A stretch of 64,000 bases of DNA from Gemmatimonadota bacterium (GCA_009692115.1 SHZU01000001.1:1-64000), one strand, 5' to 3'. Numbered from the stretch's first letter, positions 17,117 to 26,524 are shown. Numbers and translations: made by a program. The notes: generated by a model not told the origin, from the letters alone.

Positions 17117-17758
17117 TCACCGGCCCGATTGGAACGTGAGTGCCACGCTCACCATAGCCAACCGATCGTGCAGCGGGGGCAACAGATTGCCGTTACTTCC
17201 CCTGGTTTGGGATCGGTGCTTGAGGAGGTCCACGCTGGGCGTGATGAACAGCGACCGACTCAGCTTGATCTCGTAGCCCGCCCCGGCGGCCCAGCCGAAG
17301 CCATCTTCGTGGAGATCGGAATTCGAGGATTCGAGAACCTCACCCGACCGCGTCAATCCGGCGCCGCCCTTCAGGAAGAACCCGGCCTTCTTCACCGGAT
17401 AGAACTGGCCGATCAACGTCAACCCGCCCAGATAACTCGTGACGTTCTCCTGAATGCTCCCGTCATATCGGCGATCGCCCCACCCAGCCAATTCGACCCC
17501 CAGTCGGAGATTCGGATTGACGGTGCCCCCCATCCGAAGCGAGAACGAGGGCTTGGTGAGCCCGCTGGTATACTCGGTTTCAGGCTCGAACCGGCTCGAC
17601 TCGGTGCCCGCGCCCAGACCAAGACTGATCCAAAACCCGTGGCGGTCACTGGCCGGCGTGATGTCGGTCAAACCTCGGCGACGCTGCCCAGCCGCCTGGT
17701 CCGTCACCGTCAGGGCGAGAAGCAAAGTGAGCGACAAAAACGCAACCCTGTGACCCAT
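17117..17758 (-). CDS. Secreted outer-membrane beta-barrel-like protein
   Basis: 213 aa from ATG 17758. Signal peptide (VAFLSLTLLLALTVTDQAAGQ), then strands such as FWISLGLGAGTESS, LRLGVELAGWG and GFFLKGGAGL, and an end VALTFQSGR. This is the general look of an eight-stranded porin-like barrel. AGGAAA lies 6 nt before this ATG; the upstream in-frame start at 17791 has no signal-peptide logic. Function unknown. Confidence 0.75.
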   Translation of the reverse strand: MGHRVAFLSLTLLLALTVTDQAAGQRRRGLTDITPASDRHGFWISLGLGAGTESSRFEPETEYTSGLTKPSFSLRMGGTVNPNLRLGVELAGWGDRRYDGSIQENVTSYLGGLTLIGQFYPVKKAGFFLKGGAGLTRSGEVLESSNSDLHEDGFGWAAGAGYEIKLSRSLFITPSVDLLKHRSQTRGSNGNLLPPLHDRLAMVSVALTFQSGR

Positions 17759-17946
17759 GGCTGTTTCCTGGTTAGATGTCCACGACAGCATGTCTGACTT
17801 GAACGGAACCCCTTAGAGCAAGCAGTGGGCCGTATTCGTCCCCACCAAGTTATGTTGTTATGCGCGAAGAGCTTATCCACGATCAGGCGGGCGGGCGGGC
17901 CTCGCCGGTTCAACTCACGCTGTCCACCTTTACAGACACTCGATCC

Positions 17947-18681
17947 ATGCCCTTTGGACGCCAGCTCCTCTTCGCCCTGACCGTGTTGGTGGCCTTAGCG
18001 TGCGCCGGCCTGGGTAGCTGGCAGCTCGGTCGGCTCTTCGAACGGCGGGAACGAAACCGCTTGGCGGTCGAACAGAGCCGGTTGGCCAAGGCCGACCTGA
18101 CGACCCAATCCCTCGAGGGCCCGATCGGATTCCGGCGAGTCCGACTCGCCGGGCAATTCGATCCCGACCGCCCGTTCATCATTCGTGGCCGCCTGTTCCA
18201 GGGGACCCCGGGCATTCAGATCATCACGCCGCTGCGGTTGCCGAACCGGGACACCGTAGTGCTGGTGAACCGGGGATTCGTCCCGAGCCCCGACGCCATC
18301 TCGACCTTCGGCCCCGGGCGCTACGCCGAGCCGGTCGACGCGGATTTTGAAGGGATCGCGGTCGCGATCCCGGACGACGGGGACGGACAGCCGCTCGTGG
18401 GGCCGGACGGGGAGACCTGGCGCCGACTGGACCGGACCGCGATGGCTTCGCGGCTTCCCTACCCGATCGCGCCGTACTACGTGATCCGGACCGCCGACTC
18501 GACCACGGCAGAGCACACGATCCGCGGGCGCTCGCTTCCGGTCCGGCTCGACCCGCCGCCCCTCGACGACGGCCCTCACCTGTCCTATGCGGTGCAGTGG
18601 TTCCTGATTGCCGGGTCGGCACTCGGATTCGGGCTGGTGTTCATTCGCCGTCGGCCGACGGTGTCCGACGTGCCGCCCTGA
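17947..18681 (+). CDS. SURF1 family cytochrome oxidase assembly protein
   Basis: 244 aa. Two membrane helices, one at the N-terminus (FALTVLVALACAGLGSWQLGRL) and one at the C-terminus (FLIAGSALGFGLVFIRRR), bracket a periplasmic domain with LVNRGFVP and the end motif HLSYAVQWF, both typical of SURF1. It assists heme A insertion or maturation of aa3/caa3 oxidase. The ATG at 17947 places the first helix at the start; a longer frame to 17860 adds nothing conserved. A TTCAAC-16-TACAGA promoter candidate ends 10 nt upstream. Its last 41 bases overlap the convergent YkgJ-type gene. Confidence 0.9.
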   Translation: MPFGRQLLFALTVLVALACAGLGSWQLGRLFERRERNRLAVEQSRLAKADLTTQSLEGPIGFRRVRLAGQFDPDRPFIIRGRLFQGTPGIQIITPLRLPNRDTVVLVNRGFVPSPDAISTFGPGRYAEPVDADFEGIAVAIPDDGDGQPLVGPDGETWRRLDRTAMASRLPYPIAPYYVIRTADSTTAEHTIRGRSLPVRLDPPPLDDGPHLSYAVQWFLIAGSALGFGLVFIRRRPTVSDVPP

Positions 18682-19045
18682 CCCCGGCCCGCTCGAAGGG
18701 GAAAATCTGGACCAACTCGGGGCGGGTGATGAACTCCGGGCAAATCGTCCGATCGTATTCATAGGGGCCGCCGGTCTCCGCGTCGATCCACGGAAAACCC
18801 CGGCACACCGAGGGATAGTACGGCCGGGTATGTATCGAACAGCCCTGGCCGTTGAAGAACACGCAACGACCGTTCTTGACCCGGGTTCGCCACTCGCCCC
18901 ACCGAGTACGATAGACCTTCCCATCTCCGAATTCAGCGATAATCGCGGCAGCTTCGTCGTCGGAACAGGTGCTGCCGTATGCACAGCACGCGGCATCATG
19001 AGGACAGGGAAAGCACGGCAGCTTCGGCAACTCGGGACGGGCCAT
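18641..19045 (-). CDS. YkgJ/UPF0153 family cysteine-cluster protein
   Basis: 134 aa with the zinc/iron-chelating cysteine-cluster signature: CxxC near the N-terminus (PCFPCPHDAACC), then CVFF...GCSIHTRPYYPSVCRGFPW. The family coordinates a metal and is otherwise uncharacterised. The ATG 19045 is preceded by TAAGAT 8 nt upstream and no Shine-Dalgarno; a GTG at 19051 is the alternative. It lies 11 nt after hutH on the same strand but may have its own promoter. Converges on SURF1 with overlap. Confidence 0.8.
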   Translation of the reverse strand: MARPELPKLPCFPCPHDAACCAYGSTCSDDEAAAIIAEFGDGKVYRTRWGEWRTRVKNGRCVFFNGQGCSIHTRPYYPSVCRGFPWIDAETGGPYEYDRTICPEFITRPELVQIFPFERAGVRAARRTPSADGE

Positions 19046-19056
19046 AGGCACCGATC

Positions 19057-20589
19057 TTAGCCGACCGGATCGAGGAGGGCTAGCGGACCGAGAAGTTCAG
19101 CGAACAGCCCCGTGCCAATGAGGTCCTCGGCCGCGCCGATGTCGGGGGCAAAGTACCGATCCTCGCCGTAGTGGCCGACCCGGGCCCGCACCGCCGAATG
19201 GACTCGCTCGAGAACCGGACTGGTGACGAGCGGCCGGTGGAAGTCGATGCCCTGCGCCGCGGCCAACAGCTCAATCGCGACAATCCGCCGGACATTGACG
19301 GCGATGTCGCCGAGTTTTCGCGCGGCAAAGGTAGCCATGCTGACATGGTCCTCTTGATTGGCGGACGTCGGCATCGAATCCACACTGGCCGGATGGGCCA
19401 AGGTCTTGTTCTCGCTGGCCAGGGCCGCCGCGGTGACATGGGCGATCATGAACCCCGAATTGAGGCCCGGCTCGGCCACCAGAAAAGCCGGGAGCCCCGA
19501 AACCGACGCGTCGGTCAACAGGGCGATCCGCCGCTCGGCCAGCGCCCCGATCTCAGCGGCCGCAATCGCCAGCGTGTCGGCGGCAAATGCCACCGGCTCG
19601 GCGTGAAAGTTCCCGCCGGAAATCACTTCGCCCGTCTCGGGAAACACGAGTGGGTTGTCGGAGACGGCGTTGGCCTCCGTCACCAACGTCGCGGCCGCGT
19701 TTCGCATCAGGTCGAGACATGCCCCCATGACTTGGGGCTGGCACCGAAGCGAGTACGGGTCCTGGACCCGGTCGTCGCCCTCGAGGTGCGAAACTCGAAT
19801 CGCACTTCCGGCCAGGAGCTCGCGATAGCACCGGGCCGCATCGATCTGACCCCGATGACCGCGGACCCGCTGAATCCTTTCGTCGAACGGCGTATCCGAT
19901 CCCTTGGCGGCGTCGACGGTGAGCGCCCCCGCCACCACCGCCGCGGCGTAGACTCGTTCGACCTCGAACAGGGCCCGGAGCGCCATGGCGGTGGACACTT
20001 GGGTCCCGTTCAGCAACGCCAATCCCTCTTTGGCCGCGAGTGTGATCGGGCGAAGGCCGGCGGCCTCGAGCGCCGCTCCCGCGTCCTGAATCACCCCGCC
20101 GACTCGAACCTGGCCTTCACCCATCAGCCCGAGCGTTAGGTGGGCCAGCGGCGCCAAATCCCCGGAAGCCCCAACCGATCCCTGGGTTGGAATACAGGGC
20201 CAGATCCGGGCGTTGTGGAGGGCGACGGCCGCATCGAGGACCTCAGTCCGCACCCCCGAGTGCCCGCGCGCCAGCGACGCGATCTTGAGGACCAGGATCA
20301 ACCGGACCGTGTCATCGTCCAGGAGCGGCCCGACGCCGGCCGCATGCGATCGCACCAGGTTGGCCTGGAGGCGCCCGAGTTGGTCGGCGGGAATCCCGAC
20401 CCGGGCCAACTTTCCGAAACCGGTGTTGATCCCGTAGGCCGGACGGCCCTTCGCGACGATCGCCTCGATCGTCGCGGCAGCGGCGGCGACGACCGCCCGG
20501 CAGCCGGGGTCGAGACTGACCGGCTCGAACCCGGCATCCAGTCCTCGCAAATCGGCAACCGTTAGGCGGCCCGGGGTCACCATCCGCAT
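19057..20589 (-). CDS. hutH: Histidine ammonia-lyase
   Basis: 510 aa. Converts L-histidine to urocanate and ammonia, first step of histidine degradation. The self-forming MIO cofactor tripeptide Ala141-Ser142-Gly143 is visible in [12 protein letters not shown]. Other family blocks are [11 protein letters not shown] and the late [14 protein letters not shown]. The start at 20589 sits 5 nt after the hutU stop with GGGGAAGG as Shine-Dalgarno inside the end of hutU; ATG 20583 is an alternative. Cytoplasmic homotetramer. hutI and hutG-type genes are not in the window. Confidence 0.97.
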   Translation of the reverse strand: MRMVTPGRLTVADLRGLDAGFEPVSLDPGCRAVVAAAAATIEAIVAKGRPAYGINTGFGKLARVGIPADQLGRLQANLVRSHAAGVGPLLDDDTVRLILVLKIASLARGHSGVRTEVLDAAVALHNARIWPCIPTQGSVGASGDLAPLAHLTLGLMGEGQVRVGGVIQDAGAALEAAGLRPITLAAKEGLALLNGTQVSTAMALRALFEVERVYAAAVVAGALTVDAAKGSDTPFDERIQRVRGHRGQIDAARCYRELLAGSAIRVSHLEGDDRVQDPYSLRCQPQVMGACLDLMRNAAATLVTEANAVSDNPLVFPETGEVISGGNFHAEPVAFAADTLAIAAAEIGALAERRIALLTDASVSGLPAFLVAEPGLNSGFMIAHVTAAALASENKTLAHPASVDSMPTSANQEDHVSMATFAARKLGDIAVNVRRIVAIELLAAAQGIDFHRPLVTSPVLERVHSAVRARVGHYGEDRYFAPDIGAAEDLIGTGLFAELLGPLALLDPVG

Positions 20590-20594
20590 ACGCG

Positions 20595-22283
20595 TCAGCC
20601 TTCCCCAAGCGCGATGGCCGGGGTGTTGAGGTGATGGGTCCGCACCGCCGCCTTGGCCAGCGGATACCCGGCGTCGGCGTGACGGACGACGCCAATCGCC
20701 GGATCGTTCCAGAGCACCCGGGCCAGGCGGGCATCGGCTTCGGGCGTGCCATCGCACACGATGACCACGCCCGAGTGTTGGGAATACCCCATGCCGACGC
20801 CGCCCCCGTGGTGGAGGCTCACCCAGGTGGCGCCGGCGGCGGTCGCCGACAGGGCGTTCAGAAACGGCCAGTCCGACACGGCGTCGGATCCGTCCAGCAT
20901 CGCCTCGGTTTCGCGATTCGGGCTGGCCACCGACCCCGCGTCAAGATGATCGCGCCCGATCACGATCGGGGCCTTCAGTTCGCCGGATCGGACCATCGCG
21001 TTGAACGCCAGCGCGGCCCGATGCCGTTCCCCGAGGCCCAGCCAGCAGATCCGGGCCGGGAGGCCTTGAAACGCAATCCGTTCGCGGGCTTGATCGAGCC
21101 ACCGGTGGAGCGCGTGGTGCTCCGGAAACAGTTCCTTGACCTTGGCGTCGGTTTTGTAGATGTCCTCGGGGTCGCCGGACAGGGCCACCCAACGGAAGGG
21201 CCCTTTCCCTTCGCAAAACAACGGGCGAATGCACGCGGGCACGAAGCCCGGAAACGCGAACGCATCCACGACACCGCGATCGAGCGCGACTTGACGGATG
21301 TTGTTCCCGTAGTCGATCGTGGGCACGCCCATTCGATGAAACTCGAGCATGGCGCGGACGTGCACCGCACAGGATGCCGCCGCGGCATCGACCAACCGGG
21401 CCCGCTCCGCTTGCGTGCCGGCCCGGGCGGCCTGCCATTCCGCAACCGTCCAGCCGGCCGGCAGGTAGCCATTGACCAAATCGTGCGCCGAGGTCTGATC
21501 GGTCACCGCGTGCGGCCGGGGCCCGCCCCGCTTGGCCAAGTCGACGAACTGCGGCAGCAACTCCGCCGCGTTCCCGAGGAGCCCGACCGACGTCGGGCTG
21601 GTGGCGGACGCCAGGATCGCCAGCGCCTCCTCGATCGACGTCGCTTTATGATCGACATATCGGGTCTGGCGGCGAAAGTCGATCCGCGATTCCTGGCATT
21701 CGATGACGAGACAGTGGGCTCCCGCCAGGACCGCGGCCAACGGCTGGGCGCCGCCCATCCCGCCGAGCCCCGCGGTCAGGATCCACTTGCCGGCCCAATT
21801 GCCTTGGTAATGTTGACGGCCCAGCTCGACGAAGGTCTCATGGGTCCCCTGCACGATGCCCTGCGAGCCGATGTAGATCCACGACCCCGCGGTCATCTGG
21901 CCGTACATCATGAGCCCCTTGCGATCGAGCTCATGGAAATGATCCCAGGTGGCCCATTTGGGCACCAAATTCGAGTTGGCAATGAGGACCCGCGGCGCGT
22001 CGAGGTGGGTCCGGAAGACCGCCACCGGCTTGCCGCTCTGGACCAGCAGCGTCTCCTCCGGCTCGAGCCGACGGAGTGCCTCGAGGATCGCCTCGAAGCA
22101 CTCCCAGTTGCGGGCGGCTTTGCCGATCCCGCCGTAGACCACTAAATCATCGGGCCGTTCCGCGACCTCGGGATCTAGGTTGTTTTGGATCATCCGGTAC
22201 GCCGCTTCGATCAGCCAGTTCCGGCAGGTCAGTTCGGTGCCCCGCGGGGATCGAACCGGACGAGGACCAGCGACGACGGTCAT
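20595..22283 (-). CDS. hutU: Urocanate hydratase
   Basis: 562 aa, full length. Converts urocanate to imidazolonepropionate using tightly bound NAD+ as electrophile. The start region [20 protein letters not shown] and the dinucleotide-binding loop [12 protein letters not shown] are diagnostic, as are [13 protein letters not shown] and YGNNIR. The ATG overlaps the hutC TGA (ATGA) and AAGGAG lies 5 nt upstream inside hutC, so translation is coupled to the regulator. Confidence 0.97.
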   Translation of the reverse strand: MTVVAGPRPVRSPRGTELTCRNWLIEAAYRMIQNNLDPEVAERPDDLVVYGGIGKAARNWECFEAILEALRRLEPEETLLVQSGKPVAVFRTHLDAPRVLIANSNLVPKWATWDHFHELDRKGLMMYGQMTAGSWIYIGSQGIVQGTHETFVELGRQHYQGNWAGKWILTAGLGGMGGAQPLAAVLAGAHCLVIECQESRIDFRRQTRYVDHKATSIEEALAILASATSPTSVGLLGNAAELLPQFVDLAKRGGPRPHAVTDQTSAHDLVNGYLPAGWTVAEWQAARAGTQAERARLVDAAAASCAVHVRAMLEFHRMGVPTIDYGNNIRQVALDRGVVDAFAFPGFVPACIRPLFCEGKGPFRWVALSGDPEDIYKTDAKVKELFPEHHALHRWLDQARERIAFQGLPARICWLGLGERHRAALAFNAMVRSGELKAPIVIGRDHLDAGSVASPNRETEAMLDGSDAVSDWPFLNALSATAAGATWVSLHHGGGVGMGYSQHSGVVIVCDGTPEADARLARVLWNDPAIGVVRHADAGYPLAKAAVRTHHLNTPAIALGEG

Positions 22284-23023
22284 GGCGACTCCTTGAGAAA
22301 CGAGAACTTTCCCGACAACCGATAGTGGCGAGCTGGGTGAATCAACCGGGCCACACTGGCCACCCGGCCCCGAGACCAGGTTCGACGGTTGAGGACCAAT
22401 ACCGGTTCGGTCGCGCCGATGCCGAGTTCGCGGGCCACGTCCTTCGACGGCAAGTCCGCCTCGATGACGTGCTCCGCCTGCTCGAGCGGGGCGACCCGCG
22501 TCAAGTACGCGTGGGGCGTGGCGACCCGGAAGTCTTGTTCGAGGTAGGCTGGCGCGGAGGCCGGGTTGACGTACCGATCCTCGAGTTGGAGCGGACGCCC
22601 ATCGGCGCGATGGAGGAGGCGGGAGTGAAGGAGCGGCGCTCCGTTCGGGAGGCCGAACGCGGTGGCCAGGGCCGAGTCGGCGGTGGCCGGGCCGAGGGCC
22701 AGGACGTCGGTCGAGTGACGCTGGCCTCGTTGCTCAATTTCGTCCCGAATGCTTCGCACCTCGACCATCGTCGATTCGGCCTTCGGTCCGGCGACGAAGG
22801 AACCGATTCCCTGCACCCGGGTGATGGCCCCGGCATCGGCGAGTTCCCGGAGGGCCCGGTTGGCCGTCATCCGGGAAATCCCGAACTCCCGCGTCAAGTC
22901 GCCTTCGCTGGGCACCCGGTCGCCAGGGGTCCAGACGCCCGCGGCGATTTGGCGGAGGACGTGGCGCTTGAGCCGAAGGTATTGGGGCTCGCCGGGGCGC
23001 GGGGGAACGGCGCGAACGGACAT
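22280..23023 (-). CDS. hutC: GntR/HutC-family repressor of the hut operon
   Basis: 247 aa. N-terminal winged helix of the GntR type ([28 protein letters not shown], about residues 30-75) and a C-terminal UTRA effector domain ([18 protein letters not shown]). HutC repressors are released by urocanate. It is the first gene of hutC-hutU-hutH. The ATG 23023 is chosen because the earlier in-frame start at 23059 would lie inside the promoter and operator. Confidence 0.93.
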   Translation of the reverse strand: MSVRAVPPRPGEPQYLRLKRHVLRQIAAGVWTPGDRVPSEGDLTREFGISRMTANRALRELADAGAITRVQGIGSFVAGPKAESTMVEVRSIRDEIEQRGQRHSTDVLALGPATADSALATAFGLPNGAPLLHSRLLHRADGRPLQLEDRYVNPASAPAYLEQDFRVATPHAYLTRVAPLEQAEHVIEADLPSKDVARELGIGATEPVLVLNRRTWSRGRVASVARLIHPARHYRLSGKFSFLKESP

Positions 23024-23030
23024 GGACTCG

Positions 23031-23059
23031 ACGATAGCGGCCTTGTATATACATGTCAA
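23031..23059 (-). promoter_or_regulatory. hut operon promoter with embedded HutC operator
   Basis: On the minus strand TTGACA (23059-23054), a 17-bp spacer and TATCGT (23036-23031) form a good promoter. The spacer contains the perfect palindrome TGTATATACA (23053-23044), which is the TGTA-N2-TACA site known for HutC in Pseudomonas. Repressor binding there would block polymerase, giving autoregulation of the whole operon. The -10 box ends 7 nt before the hutC ATG, so the mRNA is probably leaderless. Confidence 0.85.
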
Positions 23060-23086
23060 GACAAGAGGATTCTCCTGAGCGGCGGT

Positions 23087-23117
23087 TTGACTCCCCGGGC
23101 CGACCGGTCGAGATTAT
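23087..23117 (+). promoter_or_regulatory. Probable promoter of tRNA-Arg
   Basis: TTGACT (23087-23092) and GATTAT (23112-23117) with a 19-bp spacer lie 9 nt before the tRNA-Arg 5' end at 23127. It is divergent from the hut promoter. Confidence 0.5.
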
Positions 23118-23126
23118 CCGGCTATC

Positions 23127-23200
23127 GCGTCCGTAGCTCAATTGGATAGAGCATCAGACTTCGGATCTGAGGGTTGGGGGTTCGAGTCCCTCCGGGCGCA
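23127..23200 (+). tRNA. tRNA-Arg (anticodon TCG)
   Basis: 74-nt cloverleaf. Acceptor GCGTCCG/CGGGCGC, D-arm GCTCAATTGGATAGAGC, anticodon stem TCAGA/TCTGA with loop CTTCGGA, anticodon TCG. T-arm GGGTTCGAGTCCC. CCA not encoded. Confidence 0.95.
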
Positions 23201-23209
23201 TGGTGGGTT

Positions 23210-23228
23210 TCGGCACTCGGCGCTTGGC
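23210..23228. repeat. Copy of the CTCGGCACTCGGC dispersed repeat
   Basis: TCGGCACTCGGCGCTTGGC lies between tRNA-Arg and the AlaX-like gene. Similar runs occur at 28682-28710, 44991-45025 and 46874-46940. Confidence 0.6.
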
Positions 23229-23245
23229 TTCTTCCTTAGGATACT

Positions 23246-24454
23246 TTGGCTTCCCGCCGCTATTACGACGACTCCTATTGCATTGAATTCTCGGCGAAGG
23301 TGATCGAGGTGACCGACGTTGGTGGTCGGCCTGCGATCGTGCTTGACGAGACCTTCTTCTATCCGTCGTCGGGGGGGCAGCCGCACGACACGGGTTGGCT
23401 GGGGGACCGGCGGGTGGTTGAGGTGGTGGTTCGGGAGGTCGACGGGGCGGTTCTTCACATCCTCGATGAAGCGGGTGGGTTGGGAGCCGTGGGCGGGCGG
23501 ATCGACTGGGAGCGTCGGTTCGACCACATGCAGCAGCATTCAGGGCAGCACATCCTATCCCAGGCATTTCTTCAGGTCGCGGCGGCGCCGACGGTGTCCT
23601 TCCACCTTGGCGTCGACTACGTCTCCATCGACATCGAGAGGTTCGGGGTGGACGAGGGAAAGCTGGCGCAGGCGGTTGGACTCGCCAACGACGTGATTGA
23701 GCGGGATCTCGCGATCCGGGCGTGGTTCCCGGCCGAGGATGAGTTGGCCGCCCTCTCGCTCCGGAAGACGCCCGATGTCGATGGGGCTCTCCGGGTCGTG
23801 GCGATCGGTGACTTCGATCGGTCGGCGTGCGGCGGAACCCACGTGGCGCGCACCGCCCAGATCGGGCTGATCCACTGCATCAAGAGTGAGCGATACAAGG
23901 GCGGCCTGCGGGTCGCTTTCCATTGCGGTGGCCGGGCCCGCCGGGACTACGGCGCCAAGCAGCGAATCACCTCGGACCTCGCGGCGGCGCTGACCTGTTC
24001 GATACCCGAATTGCCGGACGCGGTCCGGAGGTTACAGGGCGACCTCCAGGAGGCCCGCCGAGCCCTCGCGAAGTACCACGAGGGCGAACTCGACCGAGAG
24101 GCCGCCGCCCTGCTCGCCGAGGCCACGAACCACGAGGGCGGACGGGTCGTCCGCCACGCATTCGATCGTCGCGCGGTCGAAGACCTGAAGGGGCTTGGTC
24201 TCCGCCTAACGGCCAACCCCGGCATTCTTGCCTTGCTCGGTACCGGTGGCGACCGGGCTCAGTTCGTCCTGGCTCGCTCCGAGGAGTTGGCCATGGATCT
24301 CCGGCCGGCATTGCAGGCCGCACTCGAGGTCGTTGGAGGCGGCAAAGGCGGCGGGACCAGGATCGTCCAAGGGGGCGGCGGAGTGGACGTGCCCGCCCTG
24401 ACCGTGGCCAGAGCGCTCGAGGCGGCCGCGGCCGCCCTCGGACTCCCCCGATGA
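23246..24454 (+). CDS. Stand-alone alanyl-tRNA editing protein (AlaX-type) with DHHA1 domain
   Basis: 402 aa. It matches the C-terminal half of alanyl-tRNA synthetase without the aminoacylation core: a trans-editing domain with zinc-binding HxxxH (HMQQHSGQHILS, about residues 92-103) and CGGTH (about 195), then a coiled linker and a DHHA1 domain ending in GGGKGGG. Such proteins hydrolyse Ser- or Gly-mischarged tRNA-Ala in the cytoplasm. It starts at TTG 23246 with TTAGGA just upstream; no ATG gives the conserved N-terminus. Its TGA overlaps the PAP2 start (ATGA). Confidence 0.88.
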   Translation: MASRRYYDDSYCIEFSAKVIEVTDVGGRPAIVLDETFFYPSSGGQPHDTGWLGDRRVVEVVVREVDGAVLHILDEAGGLGAVGGRIDWERRFDHMQQHSGQHILSQAFLQVAAAPTVSFHLGVDYVSIDIERFGVDEGKLAQAVGLANDVIERDLAIRAWFPAEDELAALSLRKTPDVDGALRVVAIGDFDRSACGGTHVARTAQIGLIHCIKSERYKGGLRVAFHCGGRARRDYGAKQRITSDLAAALTCSIPELPDAVRRLQGDLQEARRALAKYHEGELDREAAALLAEATNHEGGRVVRHAFDRRAVEDLKGLGLRLTANPGILALLGTGGDRAQFVLARSEELAMDLRPALQAALEVVGGGKGGGTRIVQGGGGVDVPALTVARALEAAAAALGLPR

Positions 24455-25056
24455 CTGGCCGGGCCAGGATCATCCGCTTTATCCCGGTCCTAGTCGCTCT
24501 GGCCTTGTTGCTCACCGCGCACGGGCTCGACGGATGGGCCGGGAGTGCGCTCCGACTGCCGTCGGCCAACGATCGGGATTGGGGCCGATTGCTCCGGATT
24601 CTGGGCTATGCCCCGACCTGGCTGGTGATCGCGGCGCTGTTCTGGTTGCAATCGCGGGCGGGGACCGATCGGCCGGAGATCGCCGCCGACTTGGCCCAAA
24701 CCGGTCGGGCCATCCTGGTGGCCGTCGCCGTCGGCGGGATCCTGGCCGAGGTTGCCAAGCTTCTGATTCGGCGGGAACGGCCGGATGGTGACTTTGCCTC
24801 GTATCATTTCGGGGAATTCGCCTCGGCGCCCCTGAGCACCAAGAACCTGGGGATGCCGAGTAGCCACGTCATGGTGGCGTTCGCGGGGGCCGCGACCTTG
24901 GGCCGGCGGTACCCGCGGACCGCACCGGTGCTCCTCGCGCTTGCCGCGGGGTGCGGACTCACCAGGGTCTTTGCCCAGGCGCACTTTCTCAGTGACGTCG
25001 TCGCGGGCGCGCTGGGCGGCTCAGGGGTCGGCTGGTGGGCGGGGCGGCGGGGATGA
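24451..25056 (+). CDS. PAP2 family membrane phosphatase
   Basis: 201 aa, about five to six membrane helices. The three phosphatase motifs are KLLIRRERP (K-x6-RP), PSSHVMV (PSGH-like) and LTRVFAQAHFLSDV (SR-x5-H-x3-D). The family dephosphorylates undecaprenyl diphosphate or phosphatidic/phosphatidylglycerol phosphate at the membrane surface. It overlaps both neighbours by 4 nt, so it is translated with AlaX and SCO1, although no functional link to them is obvious. Confidence 0.85.
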   Translation: MTGRARIIRFIPVLVALALLLTAHGLDGWAGSALRLPSANDRDWGRLLRILGYAPTWLVIAALFWLQSRAGTDRPEIAADLAQTGRAILVAVAVGGILAEVAKLLIRRERPDGDFASYHFGEFASAPLSTKNLGMPSSHVMVAFAGAATLGRRYPRTAPVLLALAAGCGLTRVFAQAHFLSDVVAGALGGSGVGWWAGRRG

Positions 25057-25667
25057 AATTCCGAGTGGCGTGGTTCGCCGCGGCGGTGTTGATCGGATGC
25101 TCGAGCCGCGGCATCCCGGAATTGGCCGGTGATTTGGGTGGCTCGTTGCTCCCAGCCGCGGTGCCCCGACCGAGTTTCGGTCTGACCACGGTGGCGGGCG
25201 AGCCCTACGAGTTTCGGGCCCGAACGGCGGGCCGCCTTACCCTGCTCTTCTTCGGATACACCTACTGCCCTGACGTCTGCCCGGCGACGATGGCCAATCT
25301 CGGCGCGGTGCTCCGGGGTTTGTCGTCGAGCGAGCGGGCACTGATCGACGCGATCTTCGTCACCACCGACCCGGAGCGGGACTCGTCGGCCGTCCTCGGG
25401 CCGTGGCTTGCGAACTTCGAGCCTCACCTCATCGGATTGGTGGGGTCAACCGAGGCATTGCGGGCGGCCCAAATCGCCGCGGGCATCGGGGTGGCGGTTC
25501 GCGAAGACACCCCGAGTGGGGGTTATGCCGTCTCGCATGCCGCCCAGGTTCTGGTCTATTCACCGGACGACTCAGGTCACATCAGCTATCCATTCGGGAC
25601 CCGCCAAGCTCAATGGGCGGTCGACTTGCCCAAGCTACTGGAACGATGGAAAGGCCCGGCCCGATGA
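25053..25667 (+). CDS. SCO1/SenC family copper chaperone
   Basis: 204 aa periplasmic lipoprotein (lipobox VLIGC). The thioredoxin-like domain has the copper-binding C72-P-D-V-C76 motif in FGYTYCPDVCPATM and the downstream histidine in VSHAAQVLVY. It delivers copper to the CuA site of cytochrome c oxidase. The ATG overlaps the PAP2 stop, and its stop overlaps the ctaG start. The GTG/ATG at 25035 is in frame but would place six polar residues before the signal. Confidence 0.92.
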   Translation: MKFRVAWFAAAVLIGCSSRGIPELAGDLGGSLLPAAVPRPSFGLTTVAGEPYEFRARTAGRLTLLFFGYTYCPDVCPATMANLGAVLRGLSSSERALIDAIFVTTDPERDSSAVLGPWLANFEPHLIGLVGSTEALRAAQIAAGIGVAVREDTPSGGYAVSHAAQVLVYSPDDSGHISYPFGTRQAQWAVDLPKLLERWKGPAR

Positions 25668-26452
25668 CGTGGTGGTGTTCGGCGACCGGGGTGCCCTGGG
25701 CATGGGCTTGGAAGCCGTATCCCGGCGTCTGGCTCTTCCTCGCCCTGCTCGGCCTCGGGTTCTACCGGTTTGGCCGCTCCGGCGGAGCGTCAACTCGTCA
25801 TTTCGGCCTCGGCCTGTTTCTGCTGTGGATCGCCCTCGACTATCCCCTCGGCGCGCTCGGCGGCTACCTCGCCGCCGCCCACACCGGACAGTTCATGCTG
25901 ATCGCGCTGGCCGCTCCGCCCCTGTTGTTGCTGGGACTCCGGCCCCGGCTTGCCCAATGGGGTTCGGCCCTCCCTGTCGGCCCAGCGCACTGGCTTCGTT
26001 TCCTCGCTCATCCGGCCCCGGCGTTTCTCGGATACAACCTCATCATGCTGGTCACCCACGTCCCGCTGGTGGTGGATGGGTTGATGACCTCGCAATTGGG
26101 TTCGTTCGCGATTGATCTCCTGTGGCTGCTCTGTGGGTGCCTGCTCTATTGGCCGGTCATAGCGCCCGCGCCGTTCTCTCGGATGGGACCTCCGGTCCAG
26201 ATGGGCTATCTGTTCGTTCAGACGATTCCGGCAACGCTCCCCGCCGCATTTTTGGTCTTTTCGAGCTACCCGCTCTACTCGCTCTACGAGTTGGCGCCCC
26301 GGGTTACCGCCGCGTTGGCACCTCGGTACGACCATCAGGTCGCCGGGCTGATGATGAAAGTGATCGGCGATCCGGTCGTGTGGGTGACCATCGCGGTGGT
26401 GTTTTTCCATTGGGCCAATCGCGAACGCCGCGAGGATCGCCCGGGTGGGTGA
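25664..26452 (+). CDS. ctaG: Cytochrome c oxidase assembly factor CtaG (caa3 type)
   Basis: 262 aa, about seven membrane helices. Conserved blocks of the caa3_CtaG family include WIALDYPLGALG, AAHTGQFMLIALAAPPLL and the conserved histidine-proline HPAPAFLGYNL. It is required for CuA/CuB assembly in caa3-type oxidases. ATG 25664 overlaps the SCO1 TGA by 4 nt. An in-frame extension back to 25403 is antisense-like noise inside SCO1. Confidence 0.9.
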   Translation: MTWWCSATGVPWAWAWKPYPGVWLFLALLGLGFYRFGRSGGASTRHFGLGLFLLWIALDYPLGALGGYLAAAHTGQFMLIALAAPPLLLLGLRPRLAQWGSALPVGPAHWLRFLAHPAPAFLGYNLIMLVTHVPLVVDGLMTSQLGSFAIDLLWLLCGCLLYWPVIAPAPFSRMGPPVQMGYLFVQTIPATLPAAFLVFSSYPLYSLYELAPRVTAALAPRYDHQVAGLMMKVIGDPVVWVTIAVVFFHWANRERREDRPGG

Positions 26453-26480
26453 GGCGGCGCGAGGGACGTCGGCCTGATAC

Positions 26481-26507
26481 CTTTCAGGTCGGCGTACCGA
26501 CTTTCAG
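26481..26507 (+). promoter_or_regulatory. Direct repeat and small hairpin before copC
   Basis: CTTTCAG occurs at 26481-26487 and 26501-26507, exactly 20 bp apart. Between them GTCGG-CGTA-CCGAC forms a small perfect hairpin. It lies 18 nt upstream of the copC start. A copper-responsive operator is possible but unproven. Confidence 0.35.
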
Positions 26508-26524
26508 AGCAGGGATGGCCCGTG

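Noticed and set aside
16538-17797. 419-codon plus-strand open frame
   Set aside because: Runs antisense through two secreted-protein genes and a terminator; no protein features.
17873-17881. DnaA-box-like TTATCCACG
   Set aside because: A single near-match with no further boxes, no AT-rich unwinding region and no origin genes nearby.
25403-25663. Upstream extension of ctaG
   Set aside because: Lies inside SCO1 in another frame; the ATGA junction at 25664 and the first helix fix the start.
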